Part shown: in pieces, positions 1 to 5,128 of the stretch
Numbering within the stretch: the first letter of the stretch is position 1
Layout of the letters: every line of letters starts with the position of its first letter
Source: Marinospirillum sp.
GTDB taxonomy: Bacteria > Pseudomonadota > Gammaproteobacteria > Pseudomonadales > Halomonadaceae
Direction: 5' to 3'
NCBI RefSeq assembly: GCF_014859565.1
Contig: NZ_JACUUA010000106.1
Span: 1-11,743 of the forward strand
DNA length: 11,743 nt
Program-made: the position numbers and the translations under genes
Notes under the pieces: generated by a model
The model's input: only the letters and a program-made list of their open reading frames with translations
The model's database searches: none
Told to the model about the DNA's origin: nothing

Positions 1-41
1 ATGAAGAATCAGATTAACTAAATATTTATTTAAGGACAAAT

Positions 42-770
42 ATGAAATCGCTTGCACTCTCGCTCTGCTTTCTTTTAATTTTGGTATCAAGCCCCTCACA
101 GGCTATGACTAAGTTGATCGGTAAGGGGTATTGCTCTATCCGGCATCCGGTGGAGATGATGACAACTACTCGGCAAACCACCTGTGAATCTCAGCATGTC
201 ATCCAGCAGCAGTTAGGCGGGAATGATACAAACAATACGATCTGGATTAGTGCTACTGAGCATGATTATCTGGATCGCTCGGCTGACAGGCCGTGGGAGT
301 CCGAGCGTCCTTGGTTTAATTTTGGTGATGAGAATTTAGAGCGTGCTTATATGCAGGGGGTCTATGCTCGTGGCTTCCATTTCATAATATATGATCATCA
401 TGGTAATGGTGTACCTACGTTATTTGCATGGGATGGAGCTTCACACTTCACTTACGCGACTGCAGCTACGTTCAACTCTATCACCAAAGAGTTGAGCTAC
501 CTTGGATATCAAATTGAACGAATGAAAAAAGGGCAGTCCACGCAGTTTGTTGATACTGTAATTGGGATTGCATTCAATTTGATAGAGCTCTTCTTCGGGA
601 TTATATACAGTATTGTAGGTGTTGTTGTTGGGACTATATTTAACCCTATTGATACCATTTTTAATGTTCCGGGTGCCGTATTGATTTCGGTTGAGGCAGT
701 GGTTGAAGGGGTTGCAAATACACTCAGTGACATCATTGCTGTAGCCACGCTTGGGTATGTTAATATTTAA
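42..770 (+). CDS. Unrecognised secreted/membrane-anchored protein
   Basis: A 242-residue protein of no family I recognise. Residues 1-21 form a clear signal peptide (short basic start, hydrophobic core, cleavage probably after SPSQA), so it is exported. The middle (about 22-165) is soluble, with two cysteines (C31, C48) that could form a disulfide and an acidic, Trp-rich stretch near 70-95. The C-terminal third (about 170-225) is strongly hydrophobic, reads as one long or two short membrane segments, and contains an FNPIDTIFNVPG turn. An AAGGA ribosome binding site at 32-36 supports this ATG. The product is probably held in the inner membrane with its N-terminal part in the periplasm. Whether it is element cargo or chromosomal flank cannot be told, because no element boundary is visible on this side. 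Confidence 0.7.
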   Translation: MKSLALSLCFLLILVSSPSQAMTKLIGKGYCSIRHPVEMMTTTRQTTCESQHVIQQQLGGNDTNNTIWISATEHDYLDRSADRPWESERPWFNFGDENLERAYMQGVYARGFHFIIYDHHGNGVPTLFAWDGASHFTYATAATFNSITKELSYLGYQIERMKKGQSTQFVDTVIGIAFNLIELFFGIIYSIVGVVVGTIFNPIDTIFNVPGAVLISVEAVVEGVANTLSDIIAVATLGYVNI

Positions 771-964
771 TTGTCTGTGTATTGGGTGGTTCAGTGAAAA
801 ATACCAAGCAGCGTGCTCTTGCTATACTGCAAACTAGGCTCGCTCTTGGGTTTGATGGTTGAGTGTTAGACTGAAAATTCGTAGGTGTGTGACGTATGTC
901 AGTATTGAGTTTCATGCCTTTGGCTCTTCTAGCCCCCGTCTGAACTGCTCATCCGCAGGACAGC

Positions 965-1023
965 CCCATTTGGCTGCTGGCAACGTCGCCAGGCAGGCGG
1001 GTGACAGCCAGCAGCCAAATGGG
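965..1023. repeat. Perfect 17-bp inverted repeat, 25-nt loop
   Basis: The arms at 965-981 and 1007-1023 are perfect reverse complements (CCCATTTGGCTGCTGGC on the left), around a 25-nt loop. It would fold as a very stable cruciform or RNA hairpin. It is much more GC-rich than the neighbouring minus-strand gene. Confidence 0.8.
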
Positions 1024-1030
1024 ATAGCTG

Positions 1031-1064
1031 CAGTAGCTGGGCTGCCAATGCAGCCGAGCTACTG
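1031..1064. repeat. Second hairpin, 15-bp stem with 4-nt loop
   Basis: The arms at 1031-1045 and 1050-1064 pair with a single G/G mismatch around the loop CAAT. It starts 7 bp after the first hairpin and 14 bp before the stop codon of the minus-strand gene. Two stable hairpins back to back resemble REP/BIME-type elements or a transcript 3' end; there is no U-tract on either side. Confidence 0.7.
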
Positions 1065-1078
1065 TGAGCAGTGCGGTA

Positions 1079-2509
1079 TTAGTATGGGTATAGAATTGGT
1101 AGCTCGACGGATATTCTGGGTTTTGCATCGCCAAGATAATTGTTTTTAACTGTGATTTTTTTGTTGTCATTCAGCATTCTTATTAATTCCTCTGGTTCTG
1201 CTCCGCGCTTAAAATGACCGATTATTTCCATTAGGCTGTCGAGGTCGGCAGGCTGCATTTTAGTGTGATTAACGAGCAGGTGGATAGTGTAAATTGAATT
1301 AAGTTTCAATTTATTCAGGTTGATGTTTTTTTCTTTTTTTGATTTTATTGGACTGTTCCCTAGAATTTCATCTAACCTCTGATGGTGATTCTGCAAGTCA
1401 AGAAGCATACCTGCTATGGGGCTTGGGCAGATTATAGCGGGTTGGTCGATTGACAAGTAACGACCTGTTTTTTTAATTTCTGTGTTTTCATCATCTCCAG
1501 TGCTTTTGCTGCTCTGTTTATCATGGTATTTTCTGCTTAAAGGCAACTCTACTGTTATTATCTCCCCGTTAAATAATGTTAGGATGTAGGCTAACCCTTG
1601 AAGCATGCGCTGTCTGTCTGCCTCGCCTCTTCCAGGGTTGCTAAAACTATCTGATTCAAGGTTCACTTTGTCATAGCGTTGCTCAACAAGTCCGGATATA
1701 GGTGCCTTTAGTCTTTCCGCAATGCTTTTAGCGCAAACCTTTGTCTCAGAGTTTTCTTTAATTCGAAAATTACTGCCTTGAAAGAAATAGTATTTGTTTT
1801 CTCTGAGGACATCTTCAATAGCTATTTGCTTGGCAAGAAGCTCTATGCAGCTTTCTTCCGTGATCTTGCTTGCTGTTTTGTTTTTTTTCTTGAACTCTTC
1901 ATAATCTTCTTCTTTGAAAATATGAAAGAAGTCAGATATGTCGAATGTTTTAATTGCTGATATAAATGTAGATGGCTTGTCCTTTGTTGTCTTTATATTG
2001 GCATGGCGCAGCAGAAAAAATGCAGTATAAAGCCTTAAGCAGTATTCTGATTTTTGTATATCATCCAGATTTTCGAACTCACTGACATGGTAGTGCTTCC
2101 ATTGAGTTTGGAATTTATCCATTAATTCTTCTTTTGAATTTATTTTCGAGGCTGAATGAGGTAAAAGAACCGTAATCCGCTTTGTTTTATATGATGCTTG
2201 CCCTTTAGGAGGAAGTATTTTGTTTGTAATTTCTTCCAGTGTGTCTTTATTTACCGTGTGCAGGTAGTGCTGGTTTTCTCGATCAAGTTCATTATTACTT
2301 TTTATGAAGTTTATCGTAAGATCATTTTCGATTTTTTTTAATCCAAAAAAATATTGAGGGGTGTTGGTGGTGTCAAAAGTTTCCGAACCATCTTTACATT
2401 CGAAAAGTGCGCTTTGGTGTTTGATTAGCTCTAATGTGTTTTTGTTGATTTGAGATCCAATCAAAAGGTCTCTTATCATTATTAGTTTTTTAATGTCATT
2501 GTTAAGCAT
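1079..2509 (-). CDS. Unrecognised AT-rich 476-residue protein, probable cargo
   Basis: A long open frame with consistent coding character but no motif I can assign. It is Lys/Asn/Glu-rich, has no signal peptide and no membrane segment, so it should be cytoplasmic. There is a charged linker around residues 330-350 and a second Lys-rich stretch near 390. No Walker, PD-(D/E)xK, HNH, helicase or methyltransferase motif is evident. It is transcribed away from the integrase and shares the 185-bp gap 2510-2694 with it. It is visibly AT-richer than the integrase-polymerase-ParA core, which suggests separate acquisition. The ATG at 2507-2509 is the first in frame; a G-run (GGGG) lies about 9 nt upstream on the coding strand as a possible ribosome binding site. 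A defence role is possible from position, but nothing in the sequence shows it. Confidence 0.7.
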   Translation of the reverse strand: MLNNDIKKLIMIRDLLIGSQINKNTLELIKHQSALFECKDGSETFDTTNTPQYFFGLKKIENDLTINFIKSNNELDRENQHYLHTVNKDTLEEITNKILPPKGQASYKTKRITVLLPHSASKINSKEELMDKFQTQWKHYHVSEFENLDDIQKSEYCLRLYTAFFLLRHANIKTTKDKPSTFISAIKTFDISDFFHIFKEEDYEEFKKKNKTASKITEESCIELLAKQIAIEDVLRENKYYFFQGSNFRIKENSETKVCAKSIAERLKAPISGLVEQRYDKVNLESDSFSNPGRGEADRQRMLQGLAYILTLFNGEIITVELPLSRKYHDKQSSKSTGDDENTEIKKTGRYLSIDQPAIICPSPIAGMLLDLQNHHQRLDEILGNSPIKSKKEKNINLNKLKLNSIYTIHLLVNHTKMQPADLDSLMEIIGHFKRGAEPEELIRMLNDNKKITVKNNYLGDAKPRISVELPILYPY

Positions 2510-2601
2510 AGCAGTAAAACCCCATGATTTATCTCTCTGTATTTCTGGTCAATCTTGCAGGTAGAGTCTACTACGATATGGAACTATGTTGGCGGTGTGA
2601 T

Positions 2602-2621
2602 AAAGTCCCCCACTTTGCCAG
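2602..2621. promoter_or_regulatory. Copy 1 of CCCCACTTTGCCAG motif, upstream of int
   Basis: The sequence AAAGT-CCCCC-ACTTT at 2602-2616 is a perfect interrupted palindrome, continued by GCCAG to 2621. The CCCCACTTTGCCAG part recurs exactly at 4034-4047 and 4154-4167. Here it lies about 75 bp before the int start codon and is flanked by GTGATA (2597-2602) and TATCAC (2624-2629), an inverted pair. Its position fits an operator for int, or a binding site for integrase or the AlpA-like protein. Confidence 0.55.
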
Positions 2622-2640
2622 CCTATCACCAGTCGGTAAT

Positions 2641-2663
2641 AAAAAATACGTTTTAATCCATCC
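2641..2663. repeat. A-tract element, inverted partner of 4124-4146
   Basis: This 23-bp segment (AAAAAATACG at its left end) matches the reverse complement of 4124-4146 at 17 of 23 positions, nearly all differences being transitions. Each copy sits within 20 bp of a CCCCACTTTGCCAG motif. The two copies flank the integrase gene in opposite orientation, suggesting a duplicated and inverted control module. Confidence 0.45.
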
Positions 2664-2694
2664 TCTTAACTCATTGACTGTGTAAGGGGTACTG

Positions 2695-3861
2695 ATGAAA
2701 ACCGTTCCTTTAACCAAGAAAGGCATAGAACTAGCTGTAGCGATTGATGGTAAGCCCACTGAGTACAAGGTCGAAGGTGATGCCCGTCTCAGGGTGTATT
2801 CAACTCCACACTCTACCACACTGGGAGTCAAGCTAAATGCTTTCAACAAACGGTTCCACAAGCGCTTAGGCCGCTATCCTGAAGTTAGCTTGACCCAGTT
2901 CAAGCAAATGGCGGAAGCCTACATTCAGGACATTAACTTATCGTATGGCCTGTTGGGTTCTAATATCAGTGTCACTCAACTCTTTGACACACACTACAAG
3001 CCACGTATCCAGGCAAGGAAATCTACTTACAAGGAAGACATTTCAAAGTTTGATCGAGTAATCAGACATGAGATCGGTTCTTTATCTCTCAAGGAAGTCA
3101 GATCTTACCATCTGGAGCGGGTTCTGGATAAGCTACGTTCGAAAGGGGTAAAGCCTGCAACGATTAATCGCTACCGATCACTCATGCATGCTCTATTCAA
3201 GTACGCGCACCAGAATGGTTTGATTAACTATAACCCTTGCTCTGTCATACAGCGGGAGCGGGAAAATAACATCATTGAACGCTACCTGTCTGAAGCGGAG
3301 GGGGTAGCCTTTATAAATGCCTGCTTGCTAGAAATGAATAATCCCGGTGTACAGGCGCTGATGTTTTCTTACTTTACTGGGCTGCGCATTAAAAATGCCA
3401 GAACGCTCAGGCGCGAACATCTGGCTGATGACTTGTCTTCAATCACTTTGCTGACTAAGTCTGGTAAGAACCAGACATTTCCCCTGTCAGTATTTGCTCA
3501 AGAAGTCATCAAGCACGCCTTGTCGATGAGTGGTGGTGAGTATGTATTTCCATCCCCTCTGAACCCTTTAAACCCTGTTAGCTACCCCCGTGCAGTAATG
3601 CAGCGCATCTGCAAACGGGCTGGCATAGCGGTCAAGGGTATAGAAGTTGAAGTCCAGCCTGGCTTTTCCCGTAAGCCCGTTAGTATTCATAGTCTGCGCA
3701 AGACTTTTAGCAACCGGATTATGGCTGAGACTGGCAGTATCTATGCTTGCTGTGAGCTGCTAGGTCATAGCTCTGTTGAGGTTACTCGTCGTTACCTTTC
3801 TATCAGTCAGGAGGAGCAGCAGGCTGTGGTCAATGCGGCGTTTTCTGCACATTCTGTTTGA
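2695..3861 (+). CDS. int: Tyrosine recombinase/integrase, P4-like
   Basis: A 388-residue site-specific tyrosine recombinase that would integrate and excise the element. Residues about 7-85 form the arm-type DNA-binding region typical of P4-like integrases. About 92-180 is the SAM-like core-binding domain. The catalytic domain follows with the residues needed: R231 in the TGLR box, K255 in the beta-hairpin, H332 and R335 in HSLR, H358 in LGHSS, and the nucleophile Y367 in RRYL. The family commonly targets tRNA gene 3' ends, matching the tRNA-Leu fragment at the right edge, although int lies about 8 kb from that site. The ATG follows an AAGGGGT ribosome binding site (2683-2689). Copy 1 of the repeated motif lies in its upstream region. 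All catalytic residues are present, so it should be active. Confidence 0.95.
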   Translation: MKTVPLTKKGIELAVAIDGKPTEYKVEGDARLRVYSTPHSTTLGVKLNAFNKRFHKRLGRYPEVSLTQFKQMAEAYIQDINLSYGLLGSNISVTQLFDTHYKPRIQARKSTYKEDISKFDRVIRHEIGSLSLKEVRSYHLERVLDKLRSKGVKPATINRYRSLMHALFKYAHQNGLINYNPCSVIQRERENNIIERYLSEAEGVAFINACLLEMNNPGVQALMFSYFTGLRIKNARTLRREHLADDLSSITLLTKSGKNQTFPLSVFAQEVIKHALSMSGGEYVFPSPLNPLNPVSYPRAVMQRICKRAGIAVKGIEVEVQPGFSRKPVSIHSLRKTFSNRIMAETGSIYACCELLGHSSVEVTRRYLSISQEEQQAVVNAAFSAHSV

Positions 3862-4033
3862 CTTCATGTACCTATAGTTATTGGAAGGGCACAGGCTTAA
3901 AGACGGTGCCCCCCTATCCTGCTCTATCCATCATCACTGGGTTTGGTTGTGCTCTTCTTGATCCGATAAACCTGTGCAATCTGCATTGTTAATTAGTGCA
4001 TCAGCTTCTGAAACCTGCCACCCAAGTAAGTTA

Positions 4034-4047
4034 CCCCACTTTGCCAG
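4034..4047. promoter_or_regulatory. Copy 2 of CCCCACTTTGCCAG motif
   Basis: Exact 14-bp copy, preceded by AAGTTA, so AAGT-N6-ACTT forms an imperfect dyad. It lies about 200 bp upstream of the AlpA-like gene and exactly 120 bp from copy 3, in the same orientation. Confidence 0.55.
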
Positions 4048-4065
4048 AAATGGCACGTTGTCATG

Positions 4066-4114
4066 GTTTTCAGGTGATTACTATCTGACTTTCAGTGGAG
4101 AGCTACCTGAAAAC
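4066..4114. repeat. 10-bp perfect inverted repeat GTTTTCAGGT/ACCTGAAAAC
   Basis: The arms are at 4066-4075 and 4105-4114, separated by 29 nt, and lie between copies 2 and 3 of the 14-bp motif. The half-site ACCTGAA/TTCAGGT also occurs as an inverted pair upstream of parA (8034-8086). It is a candidate operator pair or origin structure. Confidence 0.5.
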
Positions 4115-4123
4115 AGGTGGCTG

Positions 4124-4146
4124 GAATGGGTGAAGGCATATTTTTT
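4124..4146. repeat. A-tract element, inverted partner of 2641-2663
   Basis: It is the reverse-oriented relative of 2641-2663 (17 of 23 positions identical), ending in a run of T residues on this strand, and lies 7 bp before motif copy 3. Confidence 0.45.
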
Positions 4147-4153
4147 TGAAGTT

Positions 4154-4167
4154 CCCCACTTTGCCAG
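4154..4167. promoter_or_regulatory. Copy 3 of CCCCACTTTGCCAG motif
   Basis: Exact 14-bp copy, preceded by AAGTT, so AAGT-TCCCC-ACTT forms a dyad. It lies 72 bp upstream of the AlpA-like start codon, a sensible distance for an operator controlling the alpA-polymerase gene set. Confidence 0.55.
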
Positions 4168-4239
4168 TAATCCGGCCATTGGAAACAGGATAAGTCTATA
4201 CAGTTGCACCATCAACCAAGCGAATAACGAGGTCGCGTG

Positions 4240-4431
4240 ATGCTAGAGCAATATGAAGAACTGATGACGAAGTGCGAAGTGGCACGAGTCCTACGAATTT
4301 CTTTGAACACCTTGAATACATGGTGCTCAAGAAACCCCCGGCAGCTTCCACCCTTCATAAAGTTAGGGTCTGCCAAAAACTCAGTGATCCGGTTCAGGAA
4401 GAGAGACGTGATCAACTTCATTGATAAATAA
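4240..4431 (+). CDS. AlpA/MerR-like helix-turn-helix protein, putative excisionase
   Basis: A 63-residue DNA-binding protein of the AlpA / HTH_17 type (MerR-like winged helix). Residues 10-28 form the helix-turn-helix (TKCEVARVLRISLNTLNTW) and 37-57 the wing (PPFIKLG ... IRFRKRDV), ending close to the C-terminus as usual for this family. Such proteins act as recombination directionality factors or activators of int in integrative elements, which fits its place after int. I use the ATG at 4240 rather than the GTG at 4237 because the GAGG at 4229-4232 is better spaced for it. It begins the rightward set alpA, unknown protein, polymerase; only 10 bp separate it from the next start codon. The repeats at 4034-4167 are its likely control sites. 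Confidence 0.85.
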   Translation: MLEQYEELMTKCEVARVLRISLNTLNTWCSRNPRQLPPFIKLGSAKNSVIRFRKRDVINFIDK

Positions 4432-4441
4432 GGTGAGATTT

Positions 4442-5059
4442 ATGAGTAAGTCTACTAATGCAGTAACTAAAGCAACCGATGAGCAAAAAAAAGAGCCAGC
4501 GACCATGACTGGAAGTGACTCCCAGACTTCTCATCAGACAACTGAGGCGCAAAAGTTTGCCGACCCGCGTGCCTCAAAAAACAACCCCCCGTTAAAAAGT
4601 AACAGGAGTAGCTCGATGAAAAAGCCCGATTCACAGTTTATCAGTGTTAGTGGTACATTAATCAACAGTAACAGTGTTGCTGGTGCGATTGTTGTTAACT
4701 CCCCTGATAAGCCTGCTGTCATTTTACTAGATAAGACAGGTCGAAGACCCGGATGGATGTACCATGAAAACCTTGAGCAAGCAGTTGAAATGTTCAATGC
4801 TGTTGTCTACCAAATGCCCAAGGTGGCTGACACCCTTTACATCCAAGATCGTGCGGTTATCCCGTTCGAGTTCATTAGCAGGGTGACAACCTGCCTAATC
4901 CAGAATAGGGATTTTCTGGTGGTCGATGGTCATTATGGTCGGTCGTTGTTGATGTTTGATTCAGAACTCTACGATGAACTGGATGTTCTTCAAGATGAGA
5001 TTATGGCTATTCTGATGCGCCAAGTGCCCAATAAAATGATCTGCGTTTCCAGTGAATAA
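4442..5059 (+). CDS. Unknown protein with disordered N-terminus, upstream of polymerase
   Basis: A 205-residue protein I cannot assign. Residues 1 to about 65 are Ser/Thr/Lys/Gln-rich and look disordered; the rest (about 66-205) looks like a compact alpha/beta domain with an acidic C-terminal third. There is no signal peptide or membrane segment. The ATG at 4442 follows AGGTGAG (4431-4437); a TTG 21 bp upstream overlaps the previous stop and is not needed. A second possible start, ATG at 4616, has its own AGGAG (4604-4608) at good spacing and would yield a 147-residue form lacking the disordered tail. Its place between the AlpA-like gene and the polymerase suggests a replication or regulatory accessory, but this is inference from position only. 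Confidence 0.75.
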   Translation: MSKSTNAVTKATDEQKKEPATMTGSDSQTSHQTTEAQKFADPRASKNNPPLKSNRSSSMKKPDSQFISVSGTLINSNSVAGAIVVNSPDKPAVILLDKTGRRPGWMYHENLEQAVEMFNAVVYQMPKVADTLYIQDRAVIPFEFISRVTTCLIQNRDFLVVDGHYGRSLLMFDSELYDELDVLQDEIMAILMRQVPNKMICVSSE

Positions 5060-5079
5060 CCCCTTCTTTTAACCCGTAA

Positions 5080-5113
5080 GCAGTGTCTGCCATTGGCAGG
5101 TGCTGCTTTTTTT
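5080..5113 (+). terminator. Strong intrinsic terminator just before the polymerase gene
   Basis: A 12-bp stem (5080-5091 with 5095-5106, including three G-T pairs) encloses the 3-nt loop ATT and is followed directly by seven T residues (5107-5113). The polymerase ribosome binding site begins 3 bp after the T-run, so there is no room for another promoter between them. It therefore either ends most transcripts from the upstream genes or works as an attenuator limiting polymerase expression. Confidence 0.8.
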
Positions 5114-5128
5114 ATGGGAGTATTACAA

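Larger units (their letters stand above)
771..1078. other. Non-coding stretch with two tandem hairpins
   Basis: This stretch lies between two genes that converge on it (42-770 plus and 1079-2509 minus). I see no convincing gene: the plus-strand frame from 859 uses a TTG start, has unnatural composition and runs through the hairpins. The left half (771-955) shows nothing I can name. The right half holds the two inverted repeats listed separately (965-1023 and 1031-1064). Neither is followed by a T-run on either strand, so they are not standard intrinsic terminators, though they could still serve as 3' ends for the converging transcripts. Confidence 0.5.
3862..4239. other. Non-coding control region between int and alpA
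   Basis: This 378-bp region holds two copies of the CCCCACTTTGCCAG motif, a 10-bp inverted repeat between them, and the inverted A-tract partner. A weak hairpin (GGGCAC 3887-3892 with GTGCCC 3906-3911) just after int has no T-run and is at best a poor terminator. A frame from 3974 to 4240 exists, but its only repeated peptide (PHFA) comes from the DNA motif, so I do not call it a gene. The density of repeats suggests an operator region, an excisionase-binding region or a replication origin. Confidence 0.5.

Noticed and set aside
965..1064. Integron attC site
   Set aside because: No convincing GTTRRRY/RYYYAAC core pair at the hairpin ends and no cassette structure.
859..1149. Plus-strand frame across the tandem hairpins
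   Set aside because: TTG start, no ribosome binding site, overlaps the end of the minus-strand gene and consists largely of inverted-repeat sequence.
2571..2861. Minus-strand frame over the int start
   Set aside because: Overlaps a confident integrase frame; its similarity to the 4120-4170 region is better explained by repeated DNA.
5093..5128. Longer polymerase start (TTG 5093 or ATG 5114)
   Set aside because: The extra codons fall in or against the intrinsic terminator; ATG 5129 has a well-spaced GGGAG.
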